This document shows, in pieces, positions 1 to 7,008 of a stretch of 23,644 nucleotides of DNA. A program made the translations under genes and the position numbers. Positions within the stretch are counted from its first letter, which is position 1; each line of letters begins with the position of its first letter. The DNA lies in contig DATAZV010000194.1 in the NCBI GenBank assembly GCA_036271855.1, forward strand, positions 1-23,644, in the 5' to 3' direction. The notes below the pieces were generated by a model. The model ran no database searches. It saw only the letters and a program-made list of their open reading frames with translations, and was not told where the DNA came from. This DNA is from JAQGMJ01 sp036271855 (GTDB lineage: Bacteria; Pseudomonadota; Gammaproteobacteria; Burkholderiales; JAEUOS01).

Positions 1-341
1 GTGGTGATCAGCGCATCCAGCACTTCATCGTTGTCCGGGGCTTCCTCGTGCGCCTTCAGCAGGCACTGCAAGGCCTCTTCGGTATTGCGCTCGGCAGCCA
101 GCAGGACGCCCGCTGCCAGCCAGTTGCGCACCCCCGCGCCTTTGCCGCCGGCCTGTTTGAAGGCCTCGATGGCTTCAGGCAGACGCCCGGTCAGGCGCAA
201 TGCCTCCGCCCGCAGCGCCAGCACGCCGACGTGCCCCGGCTGCTGCGTCGACAACTTGTCGAGTTCCGCGAGAGCTTTCGCTGCCCGGCCGCCATTGACC
301 TGTTTTAATAGCGCTTCCAGCCGCCCTGCCTGAATTGTCAT
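1..341 (-). CDS. TPR-repeat protein, N-terminal part (runs off window)
   Basis: This is the first 113 codons of a minus-strand gene whose 3' end lies outside the window. The protein starts MTIQAGRLEALLKQVNGG and continues with helix pairs such as KALAELDKLSTQQPGHVGVL, ALRLTGRLPEAIEAFKQAG and EEALQCLLKAHEEAPDN. These show the A/G/P spacing of tetratricopeptide repeats. In related bacteria, TPR proteins beside flagellins are often fused to glycosyltransferase or sulfotransferase domains, but nothing of a catalytic domain is visible here, so the function is open. The ATG at 341 has no strong Shine-Dalgarno; it was chosen because it opens the frame with TPR-like sequence. It lies 213 bp downstream of the ycgR stop on the same strand. 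Confidence 0.75.
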   Translation of the reverse strand, partial: MTIQAGRLEALLKQVNGGRAAKALAELDKLSTQQPGHVGVLALRAEALRLTGRLPEAIEAFKQAGGKGAGVRNWLAAGVLLAAERNTEEALQCLLKAHEEAPDNDEVLDALIT

Positions 342-554
342 TGGGGTAAATATTCAAAAGAGCTCTTTCGCCGGGTTGCGGCAGCGCCTTTTGTGGCTTG
401 CCGGCAACAACGAAAAGCTTCGATGGCCAAGGAAAAATTCGTCCATGCCATTAATAGCACGCGGTGCTTTTTTGAATTCCTGAAACAGGCAGCGGAAACC
501 CTCGCATCTTGATCGTGGACCGATCGGCGATGCAGTCAAGCGGAATGTCGGGGT
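342..554. other. Intergenic gap between ycgR-like gene and TPR gene
   Basis: This is a 213-bp gap. A short inverted repeat (GATCG, 5-nt loop, CGATC; 511-525) lies just after the ycgR stop, but it is too small and lacks a T-run, so it is not a convincing terminator. I looked for sigma-54 and sigma-28 elements on the minus strand and found only partial matches. A 61-codon open frame at 354-539 on the minus strand has no ribosome binding site or recognisable sequence and is not called. Confidence 0.4.
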
Positions 555-1301
555 CTAGGAGAGGCTGCGCCGGTCGCGCTCAAGCTGGTTGATGTAGCGC
601 TGGATCAGGCTTACCACCGGGCCGGGCAGGTCAAGGAACTGGCAGCCGTAGCGTTGGCTGATTCCCGCCGGACCGCCGCCTTGGTCATTGCGGACTTCCA
701 GCGAGACGCTGACGCTGCCGTGGCCCGGCAGCTCGATCTTGCAATCGTGGAATACCATGCCGGCGCTGAATTCGGCCTTGGCGGGGCCGGCCAGCATCGC
801 CAGGCCACCCACGCTCAAGTCGCGGACGGCGAACTGCGCCGTTGCGCCGCCGGGCAAGGGAATTTCGCATTGCAGGCGCTTGGCCACCGGCGCCGGCACG
901 CGGTAGAAATTGCGCCGCTGCAGACGCATCAGCGAATTGGGCAGGCGGGTGCGTAGTGCCGGCTTGCCGCCGAAGGAAGTTGCCTCGATACGCAGGGCGT
1001 TGAACTGGACCTTGATCTGGTCAAGGAAGGTGACGAAAGTGGCGAGCTTGGATTCGGCAATACGCCGGTTCATTGCCTCCTGGGGCGCGCAGTCGAACAC
1101 CAGTTCTTCGAACTCGGGATTGACTTGCAGGAGGTTGGTGACGAAATACTCCTCTCCCTGGCTGAAATAAACGGTAACCGGGGAGCGGCTTTCGACAATT
1201 TCCTCGACGACGTTGATGACCTCGCGGCGCGCGTAGGTCACGTATTGCTCGTGTTCCGGGCTTTCCGGTTCGGGGTCGAGCCGGTTGTCGGTATCGCTCA
1301 T
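555..1301 (-). CDS. ycgR: Flagellar brake protein YcgR (PilZ domain, c-di-GMP effector)
   Basis: The protein has 248 aa, about the usual YcgR length. Residues 20-115 match the YcgR N-terminal domain (YVTYARREVINVVEEIVESR, then VTVYFSQGEEYFVTNLLQV). Residues 125-240 form a PilZ domain with both c-di-GMP signatures: RxxxR at R130-R134 (RRNFYR) and DxSxGG at D161-G166 (DLSVGGLAML). Proteins of this family bind c-di-GMP and then contact the MotA/FliG interface to slow or bias the motor. The start codon overlaps the stop of the upstream FlhX-like gene as ATGA (1298-1301), so translation is probably coupled and the gene is the last member of the fliST-fliK-like string. Family assignment is secure. 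Its action on this motor is inferred. Confidence 0.93.
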   Translation of the reverse strand: MSDTDNRLDPEPESPEHEQYVTYARREVINVVEEIVESRSPVTVYFSQGEEYFVTNLLQVNPEFEELVFDCAPQEAMNRRIAESKLATFVTFLDQIKVQFNALRIEATSFGGKPALRTRLPNSLMRLQRRNFYRVPAPVAKRLQCEIPLPGGATAQFAVRDLSVGGLAMLAGPAKAEFSAGMVFHDCKIELPGHGSVSVSLEVRNDQGGGPAGISQRYGCQFLDLPGPVVSLIQRYINQLERDRRSLS

Positions 1302-1639
1302 TGCTGCACCTGTTTGGGTAGGAGGACGCGCGCCGCCGCCGCCGGCATGGGCGGCGCTGCATGCTGCTTAGTCTGCTCCAGGCGATACAGCCAGGCAAGC
1401 AATTCCGCAATCGCACTATACAGCTTGGGCGGAATATGCTGATCGAGGTCGACCTGCATCAGCAGGCCGACCAGTTCGCGCGACTCATGCACGTAGACGC
1501 CGGCCTCGCGCGCGCGGCGGATGATTTCGCCGGCGATCGGGCCGCTGCCTTTGGCGGTCACGCGCGGCGCGCCGGCTCCCTCATGATAGGCCAGCGCCAC
1601 GGCATGAGCCAGGTTTTGGGCGGCTTCATTCAGCGGCAT
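1298..1639 (-). CDS. FlhX-like protein (stand-alone FlhB C-terminal domain)
   Basis: The product has 113 aa. Residues 9-95 align with the cytoplasmic C-terminal domain of FlhB: AVALAYHEG..APRVTAKGSG..A..I...AREAGVYVHESRELVGLLMQVDLDQHIPPKLYSAIAELLAWLYRL. Compare AVALAYDGDTMRAPKVVAKGADEVAARI in the full-length FlhB of this window. The autocleavage motif NPTH of FlhB is replaced by NLAH (residues 9-12), and there are no membrane helices, so it resembles an already cleaved FlhB C-fragment. Stand-alone proteins of this type (H. pylori FlhX, B. subtilis YlqH) are known and FlhX can partly replace FlhB-CC. The start at 1639 was chosen because homology begins immediately after it; an open frame extends 17 codons further upstream inside the preceding gene. 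It overlaps that FliK-like gene by 14 bp and ycgR by 4 bp. Confidence 0.85.
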   Translation of the reverse strand: MPLNEAAQNLAHAVALAYHEGAGAPRVTAKGSGPIAGEIIRRAREAGVYVHESRELVGLLMQVDLDQHIPPKLYSAIAELLAWLYRLEQTKQHAAPPMPAAAARVLLPKQVQQ

Positions 1640-2717
1640 GATCGACCTCACGGCGGATGCGCGAGCGCACCAGGTGGATGCCGGCGGCAAGCATGGCGTT
1701 GCCCAAGGCCGTGCCGGACTGGTCCAGCAGGGCGGCGCTATCCTCGGGCGCCGACAGATCCAGCCACAGGCGATCGCCTTGCAGCGTAATGGTGGCGCCT
1801 ATGTTGCCGAGCTGCGGCAATTGCAGCTTGAGGGTGGTCTTCCAGCCGGCGGCATCGCCCGAGTTGGCGCTGGCGGCGCCATCGTCCTCGCGGCTGATCA
1901 CCAGGTCGGCGCGCTGTCCCGGCCAGGCCTCGACCGAAAAAGGGAGGGCCTGGTTTTCCAGGGCATGCAATTGCTCCCGGATCACCGGCTGCAATGCCTC
2001 CGGCACGCCCTGTGGCGGGGTTGCCGTGGCAGCGGACTCGCCTGCGGTGGGCGAGGTCTGCATGGAGGTGCCAGGATTGGACGCCACGGCAAGGTCGGCC
2101 GCGCCGGGAAATTGCGCCGGCGGCGCGGCGGTATGGGTGCCTTCGGCCTGCGGCTCATGGCGCAGTTGCTCCAGCGCATAGTTGCCGCGTGCCCAGGCCG
2201 CCAGATGTGACTCGTAGAATGTACCGCTGTCACGCAGCATTTTGAACAGGGCATCGGACCACGCGCCGGGCTGCTGGATATCTGCCGCGACCCGGCCCAG
2301 TTGCAAGGGCTGTAGCGGCGTTTCGGCGAAGCGGCCCAGGCTGACCGCGCCTTCGCCCAGTTCAACCAGGGTGCTGCCCTCATTGGCCGCGACGGTGAGA
2401 TCCGGCACGGTTTGCACGCCGGCGCGGACCAGGCCGGGGGCCGCCGTCAGCGGGCCAGCAGGGGAGCCGGCGAATTTCAGGGTGATGCGGGTGCCCGGCG
2501 CGGGCAGGTCGGCGGCGACGGTGATCTGATGGCCTTCGATTTCGACGATGCCGTGGCCGTCTTCGGCACGGCCGATCACCAGGCCAGCCACGGTACGGCC
2601 CGGCAGAAACGCCAGGAAATCGCGCCCGGCCGGGTCCGGAGCGGCCACCGGCGCGATCCCGCGCAGCGGCTGCGCCGGCAGGGAGACGGCGCCGACAAGC
2701 ATGGCGGGCGCGACCAT
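1626..2717 (-). CDS. FliK-like flagellar hook-length control protein
   Basis: The protein has 363 aa. The N-terminal part is variable and rich in Ala/Pro/Gly (for example TSPTAGESAATATPPQG). The C-terminal third has the pattern of the flagellar hook-length control domain: WKTTLKLQLPQLGNIGATI, then LWLDLSAPEDSAALLDQSG and TALGNAMLAAGIHLVRSRI. FliK measures the hook and switches export specificity by contacting the FlhB C-terminal domain. The gene directly precedes, and overlaps by 14 bp, a stand-alone FlhB-C-like gene, so the two may work together. The main fliK is expected in a fliE-fliK locus not present here, so this may be a second, divergent copy. The family call is good; whether it acts as a molecular ruler is not shown by the sequence. 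Confidence 0.75.
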   Translation of the reverse strand: MVAPAMLVGAVSLPAQPLRGIAPVAAPDPAGRDFLAFLPGRTVAGLVIGRAEDGHGIVEIEGHQITVAADLPAPGTRITLKFAGSPAGPLTAAPGLVRAGVQTVPDLTVAANEGSTLVELGEGAVSLGRFAETPLQPLQLGRVAADIQQPGAWSDALFKMLRDSGTFYESHLAAWARGNYALEQLRHEPQAEGTHTAAPPAQFPGAADLAVASNPGTSMQTSPTAGESAATATPPQGVPEALQPVIREQLHALENQALPFSVEAWPGQRADLVISREDDGAASANSGDAAGWKTTLKLQLPQLGNIGATITLQGDRLWLDLSAPEDSAALLDQSGTALGNAMLAAGIHLVRSRIRREVDHAAE

Positions 2718-2736
2718 GGCGAACCCGCCGCGTGTT

Positions 2737-3048
2737 CTAGAGGTACGCCTGGCGCACGTGGCGCCCGCGGCTCATGTTGCGCAACATGGTCTCCAGCTGG
2801 GTCAGCCAGGGCGCGGTTAGTTCGCGGATTTCGGCATCGTGCGCCAGGATGTCCTTGAGGATCACGATGCGCATGTGGCGCTCGTGCGCGTCGCGCGGGG
2901 CGACATCACCCAGGGCCTCGAGCGTGGCGACACGGTGCGCGCATTCTTCTTCGGCGGTAACCAGGCCGTCCCAGTCACCGCAACGGGCGGCGGCGAGCAT
3001 GCGGCCGCTGGCATCGGCGATGGCGGCGTAGTGGGCGATGATGTCCAT
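2737..3048 (-). CDS. fliT: Flagellar export chaperone FliT
   Basis: This is a 103-aa, mostly helical protein, the usual FliT size. It reads MDIIAHYAAIADASGRMLAAA, then GDWDGLVTAEEECAHRVATL with the FliT-type W-x-x-L acidic turn, and ends with HDAEIRELTAPWLTQLETMLR. FliT escorts the cap protein FliD to the export gate; in enterobacteria it also binds FlhDC and dampens its activity, which would be relevant because flhDC is in this window. The assignment rests on the helix pattern plus position directly after fliS (39-bp gap) and before the FliK-like gene (19-bp gap). No strong Shine-Dalgarno precedes the ATG, which suggests coupling to upstream translation. Confidence 0.85.
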   Translation of the reverse strand: MDIIAHYAAIADASGRMLAAARCGDWDGLVTAEEECAHRVATLEALGDVAPRDAHERHMRIVILKDILAHDAEIRELTAPWLTQLETMLRNMSRGRHVRQAYL

Positions 3049-3087
3049 AAGTCGAGATCAGGTCGGTTGTGGAAAAGGAAAGGGCCT

Positions 3088-3528
3088 TCAGGCCTGCATG
3101 CGCGCAGTCGCGGCTTGTACTGCTTGCGTACCGGCATGGGTGTTGCGCGCAAGTTCGTCCCAGGCGCCTTTGAGGTCGAGCAACAAATTGCGGACTTCGG
3201 TGAGTGCTTCGGGATCGTTCTTCAGGCTGCCTTGCAGCAGGCGCACGGTCATGTAGCTGTACAGGTCGCCCAGCTGATTGGTCAGGTCGCCGCCGCGCTC
3301 GTCGAGCGAGGCACGCAGGCCTTCGTCGATGATACGGATGACGTGGGTGATTGCCTTGCCCTTGGCAGCGAAATCGCGCTCGCGCATGTGGGCGATCGCT
3401 TTGACGATGCCTTCCATCGCGCCTTCGTACAGCAGCACCACCAGGTCAACCGGGTAGGCCGCCGCCACCGAAGTCTCCATGGCGACACCGGCATAGGCAC
3501 GCGCGGGATTGCGATAGGCTGCGAACAT
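3088..3528 (-). CDS. fliS: Flagellin export chaperone FliS
   Basis: The protein has 146 aa. The conserved FliS core is clear: YPVDLVVLLYEGAMEGIVKA, then RDFAAKGKAITHVIRIIDEGLRASLD, GGDLTNQLGDLYSYMTVRLLQ and NDPEALTEVRNLLLDLKGAWDEL. FliS binds the disordered C-terminus of flagellin in the cytoplasm, prevents premature polymerisation and delivers it to FlhA. The start at 3528 is set by a strong Shine-Dalgarno (AAAGGAGAG, 3532-3540); an open frame continues 22 codons further upstream but has no ribosome site and would begin inside the promoter described below. The gene heads the fliS-fliT-FliK-like-FlhX-like-ycgR string and has its own sigma-28 type promoter. Confidence 0.96.
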   Translation of the reverse strand: MFAAYRNPARAYAGVAMETSVAAAYPVDLVVLLYEGAMEGIVKAIAHMRERDFAAKGKAITHVIRIIDEGLRASLDERGGDLTNQLGDLYSYMTVRLLQGSLKNDPEALTEVRNLLLDLKGAWDELARNTHAGTQAVQAATARMQA

Positions 3529-3531
3529 GAA

Positions 3532-3540
3532 CTCTCCTTT
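3532..3540 (-). promoter_or_regulatory. Ribosome binding site deciding the fliS start
   Basis: AAAGGAGAG on the minus strand sits 3 nt before the ATG at 3528, with its GGAG core about 6 nt away. It favours this start over an ATG 66 nt upstream. Confidence 0.8.
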
Positions 3541-3564
3541 GGATTCGGCGGTGGGATAGTTCAT

Positions 3565-3591
3565 ATATCGGCGGTCGGGGCTCAAAGTTGA
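3565..3591 (-). promoter_or_regulatory. Sigma-28 (FliA) promoter of fliS
   Basis: Read on the minus strand, the -35 is TCAACTTT (3584-3591; 6 of 8 against TAAAGTTT). An exactly 11-nt spacer (3573-3583) follows, then the -10 GCCGATAT (3565-3572; 7 of 8 against GCCGATAA). Spacing and both boxes fit the FliA consensus. The predicted transcript starts roughly 30 nt before the fliS ATG. This allows chaperone expression after hook completion, driven by the fliA gene at the other end of the window. Confidence 0.75.
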
Positions 3592-3622
3592 CAACTGGTT
3601 GAAATATCTGCGAATGACGCGA

Positions 3623-5608
3623 TCAGCTGGTGCTGCCGGTGATGCTGGCCAACTGTTGGGTCAGGAAGCTGCTGGTGGTCTTCATTGCGGACAAGGCAGC
3701 ATCCAGGGCGCTGAACTGCGCGCGGTAGTTGGCCTCCACCTTGGTCATGCGTTCGTTGAAGTCGGCCTCTTCCTGGGTCAGGCGCTGGATGCTGCCGTTC
3801 AGGCCGTTGTTGCGCGCGGCGATCGAGCCGGTGGTGGCGTCGGTGATGCTGGAGATCAGGCTACCCAGCGAAGCGCCATAGCCCATGGTCAATTGCAGGC
3901 TGCCGTAGGCGCCGGCGGCAGACGCCGTCACCTTCATGCGCAGGCCGGTGGTGGAATCGATCAGGGTCTGGCCGTTGCCGGTGGCGGCGACGCCATTGAC
4001 CGTGCCGGCGACATTCAGGCCTGTCGCGCTCACCGGCGCAGTGCCGAATAGCGCAGCCGCACTGCCGCCCAGGGTGGTGACGCTGGAGTTGGCCCCGTAG
4101 CTGTTCGAGGCCAGGCTGAGGATGCCGCCGCTTTGCGAGACGGTGACGCCGGCGCCCGCTTGCGAAATTGCCGTGGAGCCGTTCACCGCCGCCTGGATCT
4201 GCGCCGCCAGCGCATCGGCGGTAGCGTAAGTGCCCGCCGCCAGGGTAACGGTCGTGGCCTGGCCGTCGATGGTCAGGCTCAGGCTGTCGTTGACGCCGGC
4301 GGTGATGGTCAGTGGTGCCGCCGCGGTGCCGGTGAGGGTGCCGTGGGTGGCCGGCTGGGTCACGTTGATCGCATAGTTGCCGGCCGGTGTGCTGCTGAGC
4401 GCGCTCTGGAAAGTTACGTGCGTATCGCTGGAAGTGCCGGAGGTGGTGAACAGCGAGGCCACATTCATTGCCGGATTGGCCAGGGCGGCATTGAGCTTGG
4501 TGGTGTTCAGGGAAAGCGAGCCGTCGGCCTGCAGCGACACACCCACCTGGGACAGGCTGGAGAGCCCGCCGGCGAGCCCGCCGACCGGCGCCGTCAGGGC
4601 GTTTCGCACCTGCCGCATGATGCTCAGGGTCGTCGAGTCGCCCTGCAAGGCGCCCGCCACCTGGGTGGTGGCATTGTAGGCGGTGAGGGAGTGGACCTGG
4701 CTGTTGAAGGTGTTGTAGGCCGAGACGAAGGAATTCAGCGCCGACGTGACGGCGCTGGTGTTCGGCGTGACCGTGACCGTGGCAGGGGCGCCGACGTTGG
4801 TGCCGGTCAGATTGAGCGTCAGCCCGGGGATCGAGCTAACCGCATTGGTGGTGCTGGTAACACTGATGCCGTCGATGGTCAGGGCTGCGTTCTGGGCCGC
4901 GGTGGTTTGGCTCAGATTTTTTCCGGTGCCGCTGGCGGCCGCCGGATCGTAGGCCAGTTGCGACAGGCCGCTGGCGTCGGTGGAATTGCCGTCGCTGTCG
5001 GCGGTGGTGACCTGCAAGGTATTGTTGACGCCGCCGGCGGTGGGTGTAAGGGCCAGGCGATACCCGGTGCCGTCGTTGACCACGGTCGCCTGGACGCCGC
5101 CGTTGGCCTGGTTGATCGCGGCCGCCACCCCCGCCAGCGTATTGTTGGAGCTGTCGATGGTGACACTGAACGAGGTGGAGGCCGGATTGGCGGTAAAGCT
5201 CGATGCTCCCGCGGTGCCGAACTGGAACGTCAGCGTGCCCGTGCCCACCACGGTGCTGGTGTTGGCGAAATCGCCGGATGCCAGTTGCTGGGTTTGGGCG
5301 AGCTGGCTCACCACGATGCTGTGCGTGCCTGCGGTGGCGCCGCTGTTGGCGGTCGCGGACAGCACGCTGGTGTTGGAGACCGAGGCGTTATTCTGGTTGA
5401 ACGTGCTGGATAGTTGCAGTGCGTTGGTTGCGTTCCCCAGGCTCGAAAGCACGTTTTGCAACTGGCCGTAGGCGGAGATGGTCGACTGAAAGCTTTGCTG
5501 CTGCGTCTGCATTGCCGCCAGCGGCTGTTCTTCGACCGACATCAGGCCGGAGACCAGGGAGTTGACGTCGATATTGGTGCCGGTGGTAATGGCGGTGGCG
5601 GCGGTCAT
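3623..5608 (-). CDS. fliD: Flagellar cap protein FliD, enlarged
   Basis: The protein has 661 aa against about 470 in E. coli. FliD forms the cap that folds flagellin at the filament tip. The N-terminus has the expected TNIDVNSLVSGLMSVEEQPL (11-30) and a heptad helix. The C-terminus has the second coiled-coil end SIQRLTQEEADFNERMTKVE and NYRAQFSALDAALSAM. A flagellin-IN type motif GTHSIVVSQLAQTQQL (94-109) is followed by a Thr/Ser/Ala-rich beta domain. A second, similar motif GNYAINVTQPATHGTL begins at residue 410 and is followed by another ~120-residue beta-rich segment, so the extra length looks like a duplicated domain. It lies between flaG (13-bp gap) and fliS. No strong Shine-Dalgarno is seen before the ATG, so coupling to flaG is likely. 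Confidence 0.95.
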   Translation of the reverse strand: MTAATAITTGTNIDVNSLVSGLMSVEEQPLAAMQTQQQSFQSTISAYGQLQNVLSSLGNATNALQLSSTFNQNNASVSNTSVLSATANSGATAGTHSIVVSQLAQTQQLASGDFANTSTVVGTGTLTFQFGTAGASSFTANPASTSFSVTIDSSNNTLAGVAAAINQANGGVQATVVNDGTGYRLALTPTAGGVNNTLQVTTADSDGNSTDASGLSQLAYDPAAASGTGKNLSQTTAAQNAALTIDGISVTSTTNAVSSIPGLTLNLTGTNVGAPATVTVTPNTSAVTSALNSFVSAYNTFNSQVHSLTAYNATTQVAGALQGDSTTLSIMRQVRNALTAPVGGLAGGLSSLSQVGVSLQADGSLSLNTTKLNAALANPAMNVASLFTTSGTSSDTHVTFQSALSSTPAGNYAINVTQPATHGTLTGTAAAPLTITAGVNDSLSLTIDGQATTVTLAAGTYATADALAAQIQAAVNGSTAISQAGAGVTVSQSGGILSLASNSYGANSSVTTLGGSAAALFGTAPVSATGLNVAGTVNGVAATGNGQTLIDSTTGLRMKVTASAAGAYGSLQLTMGYGASLGSLISSITDATTGSIAARNNGLNGSIQRLTQEEADFNERMTKVEANYRAQFSALDAALSAMKTTSSFLTQQLASITGSTS

Positions 5609-5621
5609 AGGTGTATCCGGA

Positions 5622-5978
5622 TCACGCCTTCAGGTGAATCGTACTGCCGCGCAGGCTGCTGTCAATGGCCTCGCCGACGGCGATCATCGCTGCGGAGGGC
5701 AACTGGCGCAGCACCTTACCGGTCTCGTTGTCGACCATGCTGATGACCATGCGCCCGCTCGACTCGTCCTTGGAGAACTCGACGCTCACCGCCGCGCGTT
5801 GCGCTGCATCGTTGGCGGCCTTGATGGCGTCGTCGACGGCCTGGCTATTGCCCGCCGCCGTGGTGCCCGGTGCCGGAGCGGCCGCAACCGCTTGCGGCAA
5901 ATGCTGCGGCGCCACGGGCGTGGCGGCCGCGGCGTACGAAAGGTCGGCAGATGCACTGCCAGCGCTTGAGATGTTCAT
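5622..5978 (-). CDS. flaG: FlaG family protein
   Basis: The product has 118 aa. An Ala/Pro-rich N-terminal half (residues 1-50) is followed by the conserved FlaG domain: RAAVSVEFSKDESSGRMVIS, MVDNETGKVLRQLPSAAMIA, then a helix. FlaG proteins are small, usually sit between flagellin and fliD, and affect filament length in several bacteria; the mechanism is not settled. Position here is typical: after flagellin and 13 bp before fliD. The ATG at 5978 follows a GGAACGAG stretch that could serve as a modest ribosome site. The gene is separated from the flagellin by 166 bp packed with hairpins, so its expression may be lower than that of flagellin. Confidence 0.92.
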   Translation of the reverse strand: MNISSAGSASADLSYAAAATPVAPQHLPQAVAAAPAPGTTAAGNSQAVDDAIKAANDAAQRAAVSVEFSKDESSGRMVISMVDNETGKVLRQLPSAAMIAVGEAIDSSLRGSTIHLKA

Positions 5979-6003
5979 GATCTCGTTCCATTTTCTATGG
6001 ATT

Positions 6004-6047
6004 GCAACCGGATAAGGGCGCGCCGTGGCGTTCCCTCATCCGGTTGC
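6004..6047 (-). terminator. Long inverted repeat between flagellin and flaG
   Basis: The arms GCAACCGGATAAGGG (6004-6018) and CCCTCATCCGGTTGC (6033-6047) pair over 15 bp with one mismatch and a 14-nt loop. Transcription comes from the flagellin on the minus strand. No T-run follows, so it is not a textbook intrinsic terminator. It may act as an mRNA 3'-end stabiliser or partial terminator that separates abundant flagellin mRNA from flaG-fliD. Confidence 0.45.
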
Positions 6048-6063
6048 CCCCTCGCTTGAGGGG
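6048..6063. repeat. Short GC hairpin next to the long inverted repeat
   Basis: CCCCTC (6048-6053), a GCTT loop and GAGGGG (6058-6063) form a perfect 6-bp stem. It abuts the 6004-6047 inverted repeat. A further CGGCCG/CGGCCG pair lies at 6071-6076 and 6087-6092. Confidence 0.5.
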
Positions 6064-6100
6064 ACCACCACGGCCGTCCGGAGGAGCGGCCGCGGCGTTT

Positions 6101-6159
6101 GTTGCTTAATGCAGCATGCGTTGCCTAACGCATGCATGTGTTACTTAACGCAGCAGGCT
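6101..6159 (-). repeat. Three imperfect ~20-bp tandem copies of the flagellin 3' end
   Basis: Units begin at 6101, 6120 and 6140 on the plus strand: GTTGCTTAATGCAGCATGC, GTTGCCTAACGCATGCATGT and GTTACTTAACGCAGCAGGCT. The third unit contains the last flagellin codons and the stop; the other two lie beyond the stop. The array also creates a hairpin (see 6114-6135). Confidence 0.6.
6114..6135 (-). terminator. Hairpin just after the proximal flagellin stop
   Basis: GCATGCGTT (6114-6122) and AACGCATGC (6127-6135) form a perfect 9-bp stem with a 4-nt loop, only about 10 nt after the flagellin stop on the minus strand. The sequence after it is A/T-mixed without a continuous T-run, so termination strength is uncertain. 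Confidence 0.45.
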
Positions 6160-7008
6160 CAGCACGCCCTGCGAGGACTGGTTCGCCTGGGCCAGCATGG
6201 CGGTACCGGCCTGTTGCAGGATGTTCAGGCGCGACATGTTCGCGGTTTCCGCGGCGTAGTCGGCGTCCATGATCCGGCCCTGGGCGGTCGAAGTGTTCTG
6301 CACCGAAGACTGCAGGTTGCTGACCACGTCGTTGAAGCGGTTTTCCGTCGCGCCGTACAGTGCACGGGAGTTGCTGACCGTGGTGATGGCGGCGTCGATG
6401 TTGTCGATCACCGAACCCAGGCTGCTATTGGTGGCGGTGGAGTCGATCACTGCGCGGCCAGCGCCGGTGGCGTCCGTACCGGCGACGGCGGTGATGGTGG
6501 AATCGGTCGTCAGGTTGGTCGTGGAGACGGTGATCTGGTCGTTGGTCGTGGTGCCCGCGCCGACCTGGAAGTTCAGGGTGCCGGCGTTGGCGCCGAGGAT
6601 CGATTGGCCGTTGAAGGTGGTGCCGCCGAGAACGCGCTGGACTTCATCAGCGAGTTGGCCGAATTCCTGGTCCAGGGAGTTGCGGTCGGTCGAGCCGTTG
6701 GTGGCATTGCGGGCCTGCACTGCCAGTTCACGCATGCGCTGCAGGGCGTCGCCAACAGAAGACAGCGCGCCGTCGGCGGTTTGCGCCAGGGAAACGCCGT
6801 CGTTGGCGTTGCGGATGGCGACGTTCATGCCCTTGACTTGCGAATTCATGCGGGTGGCGATCGCCAGGCCGGCAGCGTCGTCGGCGGCGCTGTTGATGCG
6901 CAGGCCGGAAGACAGACGCTGGACGCTGGTTTGCAGGCCCATTTTCGAGTTGGACAGATTCAGCTGGGCGACCAGTGATTCGGTGTTGGTGTTGATAGTC
7001 ATTGCCAT
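6145..7008 (-). CDS. fliC: Flagellin (proximal copy)
   Basis: This 287-aa flagellin has conserved N- and C-terminal D0/D1 domains and a very short middle. The N-terminus is INTNTESLVAQLNLSNSK followed by LQTSVQRLSSGLRINSAADD; the D1 helix includes LQRMRELAVQARNATNG. The C-terminus is ENRFNDVVSNLQSSVQNTS, then RIMDADYAAETANMSR and ILQQAGTAMLAQANQSSQGV. The hypervariable D2/D3 region is essentially absent, giving the minimal-flagellin size common in betaproteobacteria. AGGAG precedes the ATG at 7008 by 7 nt. It forms a tandem pair with the 287-aa copy upstream, with about 128 of the first 143 residues identical. A sigma-28 type promoter and a structured leader precede it. Secreted by the flagellar export apparatus, chaperoned by FliS. 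Confidence 0.98.
   Translation of the reverse strand: MAMTINTNTESLVAQLNLSNSKMGLQTSVQRLSSGLRINSAADDAAGLAIATRMNSQVKGMNVAIRNANDGVSLAQTADGALSSVGDALQRMRELAVQARNATNGSTDRNSLDQEFGQLADEVQRVLGGTTFNGQSILGANAGTLNFQVGAGTTTNDQITVSTTNLTTDSTITAVAGTDATGAGRAVIDSTATNSSLGSVIDNIDAAITTVSNSRALYGATENRFNDVVSNLQSSVQNTSTAQGRIMDADYAAETANMSRLNILQQAGTAMLAQANQSSQGVLSLLR

Noticed and set aside
427..446. TGGCATG on the minus strand as a sigma-54 -24 element
   Set aside because: The -12 TTGC[AT] is missing at the required spacing.
354..539. 61-codon frame between ycgR and the TPR gene
   Set aside because: No ribosome site, no family resemblance, ends at the TPR gene start region; chance frame.
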